Assembly (NCBI GenBank): GCA_905221605.1
Contig: CAJNDS010000089.1
Location: forward strand, 155,001-219,000
Direction: 5' to 3'
DNA length: 64,000 nt
From: Symbiodinium natans
Lineage: Eukaryota > Sar > Dinophyceae > Suessiales > Symbiodiniaceae
Position numbers and translations under genes: made by a program
Notes under the pieces: model-generated
Seen by the model: only the letters and a program-made list of their open reading frames with translations
The model's database searches: none
What the model was told of the DNA's origin: nothing
Part shown: positions 33,438 to 44,804 of the stretch, piece by piece
How positions within the stretch are numbered: position 1 is the first letter of the stretch
Layout of the letters: each line of letters begins with the position of its first letter

Positions 33438-34233
33438 CGGGGTGGCGGCGGTGGCGGCGGTGGCGTGATGGCGGTGGATATGTTGATGAGGATGGTGTGG
33501 CGGCAGTGTGCTGGATGTGTCGTTGGGGTGTGCGGGGTGATGGTGTGGTGCTCGTGTTGGGGATCAGTGTTGCTGGTCTTGTTGCGATGCTGAGAGGAAG
33601 GAGATGCTGGAGGTGATGCTGTATTATGGTAAAAGAGTAGTGCGATAGGGGCCTTGGAGGAGGCTCAGTGTGCCACGCCCATTTTGAGCCCAACGCCTCA
33701 GCGGAAGGTGCAGAGTGTGGTCTGGGGTGATTGGGGGCGTGTGGGGGCCGTGTGCTGGGGAGTGTGGCGGTGAGGTCTGTCAGGCATTTTTAGGCCCAGC
33801 TCTTGAAACCAACTAAAAATTTGTGAGCGCATTGCTTCTGCAGACTATGCGCCTTCAGTTGGCATCACCGCGAACTTTGACCATGTGTCGAAACTGGCTC
33901 AAGCTGAGGCTTCTCTCGGCCACAGCAGCAGTTTTGTCCCATGGTTGGTTGCAGTGGGAACGTAGCGGGTTGCAGTGGTTTGCGGCCTTCTTGGGCAGCT
34001 TTGAGCCGAGCTAATCAGACGGCTCATTCACAACTGCGGACCACTTCAGTCAGATGACTTGCCACTGGAACACGGCGAGATGTTGCAACGAAACACTACG
34101 AAACGCTGCCGAACCCGAGGCCAACGAAAGCTAGCTCTGGGTATTGCGCAGCTTTCTTCGGATCTTCCAGAACTAAGACTCCTTGAGAATACCAGACTGA
34201 ACTCTAAGCTGACGGCTGAGTCTTGTCTCAAAG

Positions 34234-34236
34234 GGG

Positions 34237-34300
<64 letters not shown>

Positions 34301-34343
34301 GTGCGTGCGTGCGTGCGTGCGTGCGCGCGTGCGTGCGTGTGTT
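34234..34343. repeat. (GT)n-(GTGC)n microsatellite
   Basis: GT dinucleotides followed by GTGC tetranucleotides, about 110 bases, ending some 28 bases upstream of the acceptor of a probable exon at 34373. The alternating purine-pyrimidine sequence can adopt Z-DNA. Confidence 0.9.
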
Positions 34344-34372
34344 TGACGATGATTGCGACGTCTCCGGCTCAG

Positions 34373-34468
34373 GTCAAACCTGTCAGCAAGCAGAGTTTGA
34401 CCCGAACAACGAAGAGTTCGAACTGATTGCGGAGACCGACCTGCTGCCGAGTGATGCCATCACCAACG
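34373..34468 (+). CDS. Probable orphan exon, acidic
   Basis: AG at 34371-34372 opens QTCQQAEFDPNNEEFELIAE, then TDLLPSDAITN, closing at a canonical GTGAG donor at 34469. The frame stays open to 34548 (QSCGTYTRPFEECTCKG), so the exon could instead run on. Acidic with spaced cysteines, perhaps extracellular or lumenal; no family recognised. A GT array lies on each side. Confidence 0.5.
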
Positions 34469-34572
34469 GTGAGACGAAGCTGCCGGCCGGCCAATCATGC
34501 GGAACTTATACCCGCCCGTTTGAGGAGTGCACGTGCAAGGGCACGTGATGCTGCGTGTGTTTTTTTCTAGAT

Positions 34573-34606
34573 ATGTGTGTGTGTGTGTGTGTGCGTTTGT
34601 GCGTGC

Positions 34607-34676
<70 letters not shown>
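34573..34676. repeat. (GT)n microsatellite
   Basis: About 100 bases of nearly pure GT with a few GC variants (GTGCGT) near the start. With the array at 34234 it brackets the orphan exon. Confidence 0.9.
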
Positions 34677-34677
<1 letters not shown>

Positions 34678-34804
34678 TTGTGCGCGTGGGTGTTTCCTAG
34701 CGGTCTTGTCCCGTCTTGCTTCCTTTGGCCATGCGCTCGTGAACCTCGACATCAAAGTACCTTGACGTAATAAATGACCTACAGGCACACCGAGTCATGC
34801 GCGG

Positions 34805-35143
34805 ATGTACTCGTACCAGTTAGTACACGCGCTACACGCCATGGCAACCTTGCAGGACCCTCCCCCCCTCCAGCCTGTGCGGTGTTGGGAGGATCTCGAC
34901 ACAGCGGACCAGCAACTAATCGCGACGAGATATGACAGGCGTCGGGAAACGACCAACTCAGGGGATGCCAAGGAGCGCAAGGAGAATCGGCAGCGCAAAG
35001 CCGCAGAGCTGCGCGTGTTGGAAGGCTGGACCTGGGGTCTGTTTAGAAACAATTGCATTGTGCAATCAGTCTTTGATCGAGGGTTCACGGTGACTCTGGT
35101 GACGGCCGGAGTGTTTTGTTTGTGTGGGCCCGTGGGCCTATAG
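34805..35143 (+). CDS. Hypothetical 112-residue open frame
   Basis: ATG 34805 to TAG. The middle part (ATRYDRRRETTNSGDAKERK, then ENRQRKAAELRVLEGW) is charged and helical and has coding texture; the end FTVTLVTAGVFCLCGP could be a membrane segment. A competing minus-strand frame of 97 codons overlaps. No family recognised. It may be a single-exon gene or an exon plus run-on. Confidence 0.35.
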   Translation: MYSYQLVHALHAMATLQDPPPLQPVRCWEDLDTADQQLIATRYDRRRETTNSGDAKERKENRQRKAAELRVLEGWTWGLFRNNCIVQSVFDRGFTVTLVTAGVFCLCGPVGL

Positions 35144-35624
35144 TGACATTCGGTGGACGAAAAACCAAAGCGCGCACTTGTAATAAATGGCCGTGTTCTA
35201 TATAGTAATACAGTATAGCCTTCTCCTGCGAATGCGCTGCCCGAAGACTAACGCTGACCCTTCGCAGGGGGTTTCCCAATGTCCTCGTCTCTTGGAAACC
35301 CTCAATCTTCCAGCCCGCGTTGCAGGCCTTGCACCGGCTGGAGAGTGCATCATTGCAGCCCGGGCGAGAAATGAGGGCACCGGCAAGTCCGCATCTGCAG
35401 AGTGACGGGGAGCACCTTCTGGCATCCACCGTTCTGAGTTGTTTTGCGCTCGGGAATGTCCAGATGAGCAGAGCGGTTTTTAAGACAATACTCAGTATCA
35501 CCGGTTCGTTGGGCCGGCGTGGCACCTACCCGTAGCAAGAATACTTCATTTGTGTCTCTCGCGTGGCTCATGGCAAAACTCCCAATTGTGACAAACTCCT
35601 TACACAATCCTCGTGGTAGTAGCT

Positions 35625-35725
35625 GAACAATTTGAGAAAGCACTCTCCTGGCTCTGCGGTCTTTTGAAGCTACTTAGTAGCTTCAAAAGACCGCAGAGCC
35701 AGGAGAGGGCTTTCTCAAATTGTTC
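35625..35725. repeat. 50-base near-perfect inverted repeat (hairpin)
   Basis: Bases 35625-35674 pair with 35676-35725 around a single unpaired T at 35675. One mismatch occurs (35642 A opposite 35708 G). Because the arms are reverse complements, the same peptide (EQFEKALSWLCGLLKLLSSF) can be read on both strands. A transcript would form a 49-pair stem with almost no loop. Confidence 0.95.
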
Positions 35726-36869
35726 GAGGATGCAGCAGCGTTTGAAGAGCTGCATCAAAACGTCTACATCGGCCGCTGGTATGGCTGCTGGTGTCACTCG
35801 CCATCCTCACCTCTGAGAGGTGGCATGCTGGAGGATGCAGAAGCTTGTTTGAAGAAAAGGTCCTAAGATCGAAGATGCGGGCAGAGCGGATGCAAGTGAG
35901 CCTCTGCAGCGGGGTTGAACATTAAGGCTGGGGTGTTCTTGACTGCACTCTGGGCTCCAAGAAGAATGATTTGTTGGCATGGTTGGGCTTCATCTATGTG
36001 TGAAGAGTGCCGAGGCCAGAAGTCCAACTCACTGCAGTCTCACTCGTCTTCGCAGCTGAGACCGCAGACGGCCAAGGCACTTGGCAGAGCAAGGGCGCTG
36101 CTTCGAAAACTTAAGGGAAACAGCTGAAGATTGCCATGAGATAAGAATACAGGGGAGGGAGCAGCTGCAGTGTTACACAGGGCCCGGCTGCCGGAGAATG
36201 CAGGTGAACCAGTAAGCTGCGAGGGGGTTGGATGTGCGACCGCAGACTCAAGCCCCTTGACAGAGCACACGCTAGAACACCACAGGAGAATATCATATGT
36301 GCACGAAAATAGACGGGCTTGCTCTGCAGCTCATGCATTAGGTGCTAGGTTGTCGCTGGTGGGTTTCTGCGGGCTCTGGTGGGCTTTGAAAGCTTCTTGG
36401 CTTCACGTGCTACCTTCGACACCTTGAACCTTGTTGCCAACTTATTGCCCTTCACGACGAAAATGAATCCCCTCTGACCCTGGGAGCCTATGACTGACGG
36501 GCCCTCATTCCTGGCCTAAGTGGAGAGGCCTCAAGCCGGAAGAGCTCCAGGTCCGGAGGATCCTCAGGCGTGGGCTTTCGCTTTGTCTGCTGGGGATCTT
36601 GGCTGTAGGGCCTGTAGGGCCTGGGCCACTGTAGGGCGTTCAGCCCAGCTTCTGCTTCTGTTAAGTGCCCTGAATCTCCTGGGCTGCAAGTTCACCACAA
36701 TAACATCTGTTGCAAGCAAGCCGGAAGCATCACCAGCCTTGTTGACAAGTCCAGTCATGACACATGACATGAATGAGTCTAAATAGTTCCAAGGTGTTCC
36801 CATACAGTAGCGTAGACGGGCTTGTGAGGTGTGCCAAGATCTTTGGACTCACGAGCCCCGCCCCGAGCT

Positions 36870-37366
36870 GCAGCTGTTGTCACAATTTCGCAGCAGATGC
36901 TGGGCCAAGCTGAGAGAATTGAAGTGCAGCCGATTCGGACAATTGTTGGTTTTTCACAGAAGTCTGCCGGCACTCCTCCAGCGGCCCTGAGACATGCACA
37001 CGCAAAGACTCCATCAATGCTGTTGCGCGGCGATTTCAGTTCCAAGCTGCGTAAAGGAGCGGAGCCACTGAAGAGGCAAAGCACAAATCCTGGAGCAGAG
37101 TTGCGCAGACGGGAATGAAAGTGGGTGGTGCGAGTCGCCAGGTCACGGGAGGAACTGGACGCGCAGGCTTATAGGCTTGTAGCCTTGTGTAAAGATGGCT
37201 TGGCATGCTCGAGTATGGCGACTCGGACAGTAGGGCAGCAGCCGGACACCTGTGAATGTTGTGAGCCATCTCCAACCTGCGGCAGCTCTCTGCCAAGGTG
37301 TACATCGAGCCACCGCCGATTGAACTGATCCCGCCGTTTGTGCCGATCAACGCCGCAGCCCGGTGA
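36870..37366 (+). CDS. Unidentified basic protein, last three exons
   Basis: Exon from about 36870 to 37112 reads SQQMLGQAERIEVQPIRTIV and later MLLRGDFSSKLRKGAEPLKR, ending AELRR. A GA donor at 37113 joins exon 37152-37188 (ELDAQAYRLVAL), and a GTAAAG donor at 37189 joins 37266-37366 (ISNLRQLSAKVYIEPPPIEL then IPPFVPINAAAR, stop TGA). All three joins keep phase and give one continuous basic-helical segment followed by a proline-rich tail. No domain recognised. The upstream border of the first exon is uncertain, and earlier exons were not found. Confidence 0.6.
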
Positions 37367-37787
37367 TGCCTAGTGCTTCAGTTCAGTGGCAAGCTCGACA
37401 GGTCCACGGCTGCGGACATGTAGACGCCAGTCAGCGGACTCAACCTTAGCTGGATACGTGATGTCTGCGATCGGACAAAGATTCATTCATCCTGAAGTAT
37501 GACCCCCGTCTCCCTTAACATGCTGGATTTTGCCATTTATACACAGGGATGTCAAGGTACCCGAGTTAAAGTAGATCTCCTGAATGCCCGGTGAATGCGG
37601 CGGGTCTGAACAAGTATTCCTGTCCGCTCCATTCTAAGAATGGGGCGGGTGAGTGTGCAGTTTCACCCGCTCTTCGCGCTACATCAGGTTTTTTTAAACA
37701 TCCCGTGGCTGCAAACACTGTGCTGCCTACTTCTTGATCCCACCTTCTTTGCTGAAGCTCGTTTTAAACACAACATTGAGCTATGAG

Positions 37788-37859
37788 ATGTCCCCGGCAA
37801 AGAACAACACCGCCACAGACATGGGCCAGCCGTCCAAGTCCAAATCGTTTGAAGAGTAA
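37788..37859 (+). CDS. Possible N-terminal exon
   Basis: ATG 37788 gives MSPAKNNTATDMGQPSKSKS and then FEE to TAA. The polar, Ser/Lys/Asn-rich composition fits an intrinsically disordered N-terminus. If spliced before the stop, it may start the gene whose PAM2 and WW exons lie 5-7 kb downstream. Evidence is composition only. Confidence 0.35.
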   Translation: MSPAKNNTATDMGQPSKSKSFEE

Positions 37860-38347
37860 TGGAGACTCTGTGCTCGATGCCGCCAGCCAGCCTCCTGCCT
37901 GGGCAGAGTTGCATGGCTATAAGCAATGCAGTCTTGAGATGCCGGATTACGGACCGGAGCCTGTGTAGTGTTCTAAGTCAGCTCAGAGCGACTGGGGGAA
38001 CATGTTTTCGCAACATTGGGATAATCCTTGAAGCCCAAGCAAGAGAGTTTCTTTCCATCAGTGAGATTGACGGGAGATCCCTGGAAAGCTGTCTCACGCT
38101 CGTTGGCTTGGCTTCAGAACTTTAGGATCTTGAGCGGGCTCACGCGCTGCTGGCTTTTCTCTGGGCTTGACTTGCCAACTCGTTTGGACTCTAAACACCA
38201 CCATACAGCATAGCAGAGCTGAGACCCCTGCGCATTCCTCAATGCTGTGCTCAGGCCTTGAAGATGAAACTTAGCGGATTAGGTGCTTGACCCATGCAGC
38301 AAAGCTGCATCGGAGACCGTCGATGGAAGGAGATGTCGTTCAAACAG

Positions 38348-38411
38348 CAGCGGCATGCAAGTTTTGACGTTCCAGCATCCCCACTAAGATATTTCCAGCC
38401 ATTCAGCGCAG
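38348..38411 (+). CDS. Probable orphan exon
   Basis: AG at 38346-38347, then QRHASFDVPASPLRYFQPFS and A, closing at GTGGCA donor 38412 in phase 1. Disordered composition. Probably part of the gene that contains the PAM2 and WW exons, but the intermediate exons are missing. Confidence 0.45.
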
Positions 38412-39209
38412 GTGGCACGCCTCCGTGGACGTGAGACAACGCTGGTGCAACAGCTCCAGCAGGCCAAGAGCGGTCTGCTGAAGCGTCAAAGCCCATGACA
38501 CATTTTGCCATCGGCTCTCAGAAGCCTAAATCTCACTTTATCCCTGAGAATCAAAGTTCGCGCCTGTGACTTATTCAGGCAATGCGGCACGAGACAGCCT
38601 GGACAATTCTGAATGTTTTGCCGCTCAAAGTAGAATTAGGGGAAAGCGCAATGACTCGGACCTGCAGATGAGGCAAAGCAAAACGCTGTAGCAACAGCAA
38701 ACTTCAATCTTCAGAAGGCCACAATCGTGAGGGCAGACTCTTAATACCTCGCTTTTCGATACAAAGCGGACAGTCGCACGACCTTTTCTTTGTGCAATGT
38801 AAGGAGTGAAGAGAACGAGTCAGCATGAGTTAAGAAGTGAATTTTGGCTGTGGAGTTCATGCGGCCTCGTTTTTGTGTTCTATGCTCATGATTTTCGAGT
38901 CAAAGAAACATGTATGGAATGAAGGTCAGGTCTTGTCTGCTTCGACGGCTTCGCAGACGCTTAGCAGATGCTTGTGAACATGGAACGTGCGAGCCCGCAA
39001 CAGCCTGAATACAGAAGCCCTTGGATGGGGACATTGAGGTGGGCACAACATAACACCCCATGCGCGCACTTTCCTGGCGCCCTTTGGCCCATTGCATGCT
39101 TTTGTTCGTGCACATTGTTCCCACGGTTTCGATGAATATGGGCTCTTGCAGATCATCAATCACTGACTGCCACCTGAGAGAAGCCGCCACATAGCTGGTG
39201 TTCTGGCAG

Positions 39210-39261
39210 GCTGTTGTCCCCGTGCCCATGGAAGTTCCACCGCCCGAGCCGAAGAAGAAAG
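39210..39261 (+). CDS. Probable orphan exon, Pro/Lys-rich
   Basis: TTCTGGCAG precedes AVVPVPMEVPPPEPKKK, closing at a GC donor (39262). The proline and lysine richness looks like a linker with a nuclear-localisation-like KKK. Linkage to neighbours is unproven. Confidence 0.45.
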
Positions 39262-40113
39262 GCAGCGGGTTTTGGTTGCGCTTGGTTCAAGTTCGTGTCG
39301 TTGTCGTACCGTCCCCACGATCGACCTATGCATCCAGGATGACCGCCCGAGTTGTCTTGACTCAGTTACTAACCGCCGTCAATCGCTCTATCCCTTTCGG
39401 TTCGAGCCTACGCACCCTGTGCCCTGCGAAGCCACCGGTGCCGCGGTGGGGGCACTCAGAATGGCTTCACCGAGCCCACAAGTTTGCAGACTGCCCAAAG
39501 AGTCAGCAACCATGAAGTGGAGATTGATAGATGCTACGGCAAGTGCCAAGCTTTGGGGATGCAACGCACTGAGATCGTAGCGGCAAATGTAACTGCAAAA
39601 GTCACATGAGCAAACTGAGCAGCAGCAATATCAGTAGCAGCAGTAGCAAGTCGAACAGAGCCAAAGGTCTTGATCGTGGCACATGCGTGGCTGCCCCGGC
39701 CGACTCGCTTGAAGCTGTGTGCGTGAGGTCATTCTTAGATTGGCTGGCACCAACATAAGATCGAGGTGAGGTTCTTGAATTATTGGTGTTTCAAGAAAGT
39801 TGACGGCATGAAAATACGAAGGTATTGTGTGAAACCAAAGGGTGGCTATGCCACTTTTCTTCCCGAGCGAAGTATGGTGTCGCGTTCCTACACATGATCT
39901 CCGAACACATCTTAGCACTTGTCTTCAACTGTCAGGCAAAGAATCTGCTTACTTGACACATGCGGCGGTCAATCTTGCACTATGGCTTCAGGGTGTAGTG
40001 GTCACTGCATGATTGTCTTGATGTGGGATGTTGTGCCTGTTTCGCCAGGTTGGGGGGGCCAGGCCTGGTTGTGTCATGGGACGTGCAAAGATGTACGTTG
40101 CACATCATTGCAG

Positions 40114-40403
40114 CGCTGGTTCCTGAAACTCCCGAAGCTCCCTCTGGCAGGCGTGTGGATAGGCCGAGTACTCCAATGAAGTCAACTGAGCCAGTGCCCA
40201 AGATCGCCCACGTGGACCCGGGTTCTCGTCCTGACTCGAAAAGTCGTTTCTACCCAAGTCAACCTTCCATTGTCAAGACCAAACCCAGAGGGTCTGGGAG
40301 AGTGTGGAGTTTGCAAGGCCACCTCCAAACGGAAGATCAGAAGCTGAAGCCGAGGCTTTCTGAGAGTTTCACCCTGACATCGCCATGGCTGCTGCACACG
40401 TAG
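40114..40403 (+). CDS. Probable disordered exon or run-on frame
   Basis: After AG at 40112-40113 the frame LVPETPEAPSGRRVDRPSTP continues MKSTEPVPKIAHVDPGSRPD and on to a stop at 40401. It is rich in Pro, Ser, Arg and Lys, with coding texture and few hydrophobics. Its length without interruption is notable for this window. The true 3' border is unknown. Confidence 0.4.
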
Positions 40404-41850
40404 AGCCCAAAGCACCATTGTACACCTCTTCTCTTCATCCCACCGTTTGCAGGTGGTGGGCGATGCTCCACAGGCCTGCCACAGAGTTGCTGTCGTGTTG
40501 TCGACTGTTCAGTGTGGCTCATTTGGTCCATCAAATGCAGGGACTATGATGGACTATAAGGGGCTCATGTCGTAGTCTTGGTAGAATTGGTAGAGTACGG
40601 CGTTGCATAGCTGTTTCTGTCGAAAGTTCTTGCAGGCGCATGAGCGGATCAGCCGCATCCTGGATATCGTCAAGGGGAGCTCGAAGGTGACGACCCATGT
40701 GCTGAGTGTGTAAACATAGGAAGTGACGTGCATGTGAGAGCTCGCCACAAGTCGCGTCTTTGAGTTGCCCGAATCAAGTCGCTACACAGCCACCGGAAGC
40801 AAAGTTCTCACCCAGAAATGGGGCATGGCCGCCAGGTGCAGCCAGCCACATCGGCTGGGCGAAAGAAGGCCGCTGTCCTGGCGCTGTGACTGTAATTGTG
40901 CGGTCAGTGCGTCTTCGTGACGTTCATCGCATTGATGAGCTCCGAACAAGCAGACCTACTACAAAGATAACATTCCCGTGTGAACGAACGACTCCGCTGG
41001 TTGGAAGTCAAGTCCCGCCGTCGGTGCAGAGATGTGTAGAGTCCGCCATAGTCCGCCACTGGATCAAGGGCATGTTCTTTGTACACTGCACGGGAGCCGC
41101 TGTACTTCACTTGTCGGCGTGGTATGTCAGGCACAGAGCAAGCAAAACGGAGAGCGACTCAGATCCGGGAAACGTGCTGTCCCGTTTCGGTTAGAAGCTG
41201 CTTTGCTGAATGCTGATCGGCCGCGCCAGCGTTGTGCGCAATGCTTGTGAGGCAAATCTCGAAAAGAGGAGAGCATGCCTTCCACAGAAGGCTCGGCATG
41301 GGGTTCGTGGTGCTGATGTATAATAGTGTAGCTAAGCAGCTAAGGTAAATGGCACCTTGCCTTTCTCAGCAGTGTCTGCATTCTCGTCCCAGACGTCGTT
41401 GCTCCATGACTTCCGAATCGTTCCCTCTGGAACAACTGGGTACCCGCAACTTGATGAAGAGGTATGGCTAGCAGCATGCAGCTACAAGTAGGAGGCAAGA
41501 CATGTGGAGCGCCTCATGGCGCTGTGCAGCCCTGCCTGAGGCCGGACCAAGGCCAAGGGCATAGAGAAAGGCGCCGGGAAAGGCGAAGGCGCGCACATTG
41601 AAGGGATGAAGGGGGGGGGGGGCTGGGCGGAGGGCGGAAGAAGATGAGGACAACATGGCTCCCAAGACAAGTCACGCTGTGCCCACGTAATTAATGCCAC
41701 GCTGTGGGGACACAGGGAGAGAGAGTGTGCGGTACTTGAGTATCATGGCTACCTAGGGAAAAATCGGCTGTTTACCTGGAACTTCGGCTAATGTGCCCAG
41801 ACACCCATACAGGAGGTGAAAGCCGCTCGCCGGGGGCGGTCACAGAAAGG

Positions 41851-41956
41851 AAGGTAGGAAGGAAGGTAGGAAGGTAGGAAGGAAGGCAGGAAAGCAGGAA
41901 GGCAGGAAGGCAGGGAGGCAGGAAGGAAGGAAGAAAGGAAGAAAGGAAGAGAGTGT
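41851..41956. repeat. GGAA/GGCA polypurine microsatellite
   Basis: About 100 bases of GGAAGGAAGGTA, GGCAGGAA and GAAAGGAA units, all purine on the + strand. The minus-strand Phe/Leu/Pro/Ser frames across it are artefacts of the tetranucleotide. Confidence 0.9.
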
Positions 41957-42006
41957 GGCACAGAGAGGCCGAGAAAACAGGGGCGCGGCTTTGGCCCCTT
42001 GCCCCA

Positions 42007-42190
42007 CGAAAGAAAGAAACAAAGAAACAAAGAAAGAGAGGGCCAGTGGCCCAAGTTCCAGCGCTCGCCACCAAAACTGGGAACGGCTCGTCCCTCAGGC
42101 CCCGTGAAAGAAAGAAAGAAAGAAATACAGACATAAAGCAAGACAGAAAGACAGAAAGAAAAAAAGACAGAAAGAAAGAGAGGAGAGAGA
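42007..42190. repeat. GAAA polypurine microsatellite
   Basis: Two blocks (about 42007-42040 and 42107-42190) of GAAA/AAAG/ACAG units separated by non-repetitive DNA. Together with 41851-41956 this is a purine-biased stretch of over 300 bases. Confidence 0.85.
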
Positions 42191-42500
42191 GAGCCAGCGC
42201 AGCCGGGGCCACTCCATCTGAGGGGCCTCTTAGCTGCGTAGAAGATGAGCGAGCGAGGATGTCCTTGTCCAGGACAATGGAGAATCAATGTTTTGATGCC
42301 GTTGGGGCTGCACAGCTGCCCACAGTCCAGGTAGCAACAATGCAGTTTTGCAGAGAATAGGCCGCGAGCTGAGCTCTGGGGATCCACTCCTAGCTTTGTA
42401 GGGACACTTTGGCACCTTTCGGCACTTGGCCCGAAGACCCCTCTTGTAGCCTTCACTGCCCGTTGCACATCAAGGTCCAGAGGGCGTGCAGCCGTCTGAG

Positions 42501-44804
42501 AGCGATGGCGTGCCCTGCGGCTTAACCCGACTCTACACGATCGACTTGCACATTTGCTTGCGCTGTGGCCAGCGCACGAAGAGCATGCACAAGCAGTGTG
42601 CTGAGCCAGGCAAGGGCAAGATGTGGATCAAGAAAAACAAGATTGCAAAGGCGCAGAGACCTGACAGATCGAATCCAGATGCATCATGCTTACTTCTACT
42701 TGCCTCTGCAACGTGCCAGCGAGTTGTGATGTTTTGTTCGTACAGGAGGTGGAGGTGGAGGCGAGCAGCCAGGGGAGGCACACAGAAAGCGTCTGAGCTT
42801 TGTGGCAAGTGCAACCTCGGCACTCTGCTGTCATTTTCCGTAGTCCCCTTGGCTTGTTTGCACACGGCGAGCGGTTTAAGGGAAGACGGATTTCTATTTC
42901 ATGTGCTCATATATCTGTCAAGGTGAGTGTACAAGACCATGAGGACCGCACTGTGCACAGGACCGGCCTGAGTGCTCACGCCAAAGAGTTCACCCCGTTC
43001 GCAGCGGAGCTGAAGCCAATCGGTCCGGCTCTGTGATAAGAGTTCATACGCGCACTGCATGGCGAGCTCACCAGATTAAATCTCTGGCAGTGGAAAATGC
43101 TTGGCAAGGATCAGCCATCAATGCCGAAGCGCCGGCATTTGTGCCCTGGAGCTGTGGATTCCTTTGTGTCCTTGTGAGTTCGCACTCAAACAGTTCAGCA
43201 CAGAAAGGGATGAGTTGACCATCGTTGCCGAGCAGGTGCCGCAGCTTGTCTCAAAGTATCCTGGGGAAGTGCCAGGCTTCTATGTGGAGGCTGGGAGCAG
43301 AAGAGGGCTTGTCTCTGTTGCTTTCGTGTCGGTATAGCAGGCCGAGGCAGTTTTCGGATATCCGGAGCACATCGACCATGCTGACCACTTTCAGGATCCA
43401 GGCGCGGGCTGCAGCCAGTGGACAGTACGGTAAAGGGTTCCTGGTTGAACACTATAACAGAACGCGTCCGGGCTTTCACAACCAGTGTGGCACAGCATGC
43501 ATCTAAGGCTCAGTACAATCAAGTGACCTAGTGCAAAGTCATGTAAAGTCATGTAATGCTGTGCCAGGATGGTCCTATCCAGTCTTTTGGCCCAGCCGAC
43601 TCTCTCAGCGTGTTGAGTGTTGAGGTCATTGCCAATGCAGCATCCACACAATTCCACACATCTCCACTCAGCCCTCTCATTCTACTCGAAACAACACGAG
43701 GTGACAGCCTGGCTCCCTGCGCCGAGTCCGACTTTCCCGAGGTTCCATACTTCCATCAGCTCCCTGTGGTGCTTTTGGTTCTTGGCTTTCACGCTGATTT
43801 GGGGTGTTGTTGCCTTGCATGTGTTTGCTGCATTCTGGTGTCACGCCAGCGTCACGGCATTGGGCGGCATCCCCTGCACCAGCTCACATGCTTTTTGTTT
43901 TAGCCGCAGGTTGTTCCTGGCACCCGTGAGGGCGAGTTCGTTGGGTGTGGACCCCAAAAAGCCCGATGAGTTTGAATGGCAGCGCCCTTCAGAATTTGCC
44001 CCATCAGAGCATCTGCCCTCCAGACAAATGCAGGAAACGTAGAGTGCAAACCTGGAGAACCGTGCTTTCCGTGATCTGAGGGTGCTGAGCACGTCCCAAC
44101 ATATGAGAACAAAACAAATACATCGTTTCTCAGTTTTCTAAGCCTGCATCCGAAAGCATGAAAAGATGTAGTACCCTGCTTGAACCCGAAGCCGCAGTGC
44201 CCAGACCACAAGCATTGTGATGCCTAGGATAGCCTCTGAAGCTCTTTGAAGGTGTATGAAGGTCGCATAAGGCAATGGAAGATCACACGCTGTTTTTTTG
44301 GTTCGGAACTCCACAGGCTTCAGTGCATCGCCGAGATGGGCGAGTGGGTTGTCTTCCGTGAGAAGAAGCCGAAAGCCAGGCTTGGTCAGCTCGCCTTTGT
44401 GGTATCACACAGCAGGAAGCTGCTGAATGCTCTGGGCAATTAAAAACATTGATCTCTGGAGATACACCACAAAAAAACATCGATCTATGGAGAGACACAC
44501 CTCCTTTGCAAACAAAGGCCCTTCTTCTGGAATATGTCCACCGGCGAGAAGTCTTGGGAAGCTCCTGTCATCCTGCAGGCATCGTGTGAGATGATGCGGG
44601 GTGCTGTACTGTCTCATGTGATTGCGGAGTAAGGTAGTTTGCCACTTTCAATGCTGCGTAATGATGCCTGCATTCTGGCCACTGCTCGGCAGCGGGTAGA
44701 TCGAGTGAGCACGTGCTTGTAAGCCAGCTGCGTTTCAGGAGCTCGGGGTTGCGGATACATTGCTGAAGTGGTCGGAGGACCCTGGCTACTTTCGCTCATT
44801 ATCA
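42501..44804 (+). CDS. Protein with zinc-ribbon-like motif, two PAM2-like motifs and a WW domain
   Basis: Phased exons: 42501-42650 (HICLRCGQRTKSMHKQC, a Cys-rich zinc-binding-like motif, then basic); possibly 42746-42760; 42923-43022 (GLSAHAKEFTPFAAELKPI, PAM2-like); 43109-43156 (SAINAEAPAFVPW, a strong PAM2 match); 43204-43289 (RDELTIVAEQVPQLVSKYPG); 43341-43394 (AEAVFGYPEHIDHADHFQ); 43931-44033 (GVDPKKPDEFEWQRPSEF); 44324-44370 with 44518-44578 (GEWVVFREKKP then PFFWNMSTGEKSWEAP); 44739-44804 (ELGVADTLLKWSEDPGYF). The WW signature is W, 20 residues, W, then P three later. PAM2 motifs bind the MLLE domain of poly(A)-binding protein and WW domains bind proline motifs, so a role in mRNA handling is likely. 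Donors are GC, GA and GT. An exon between 43394 and 43931, the N-terminus and the end are missing. Confidence 0.7.

Noticed and set aside
33001-33693. Long Ile/Ser/Met/Val/Pro frames on both strands
   Set aside because: All are readings of CAT and GTG trinucleotide arrays, equally open in several phases.
34555-34788. Val/Cys and Thr/His frames over the GT array
   Set aside because: Dinucleotide artefact.
41772-42468. 226-codon minus-strand frame rich in Phe, Leu, Ser and Pro
   Set aside because: The hydrophobic part is the complement of GGAA and GAAA microsatellites.
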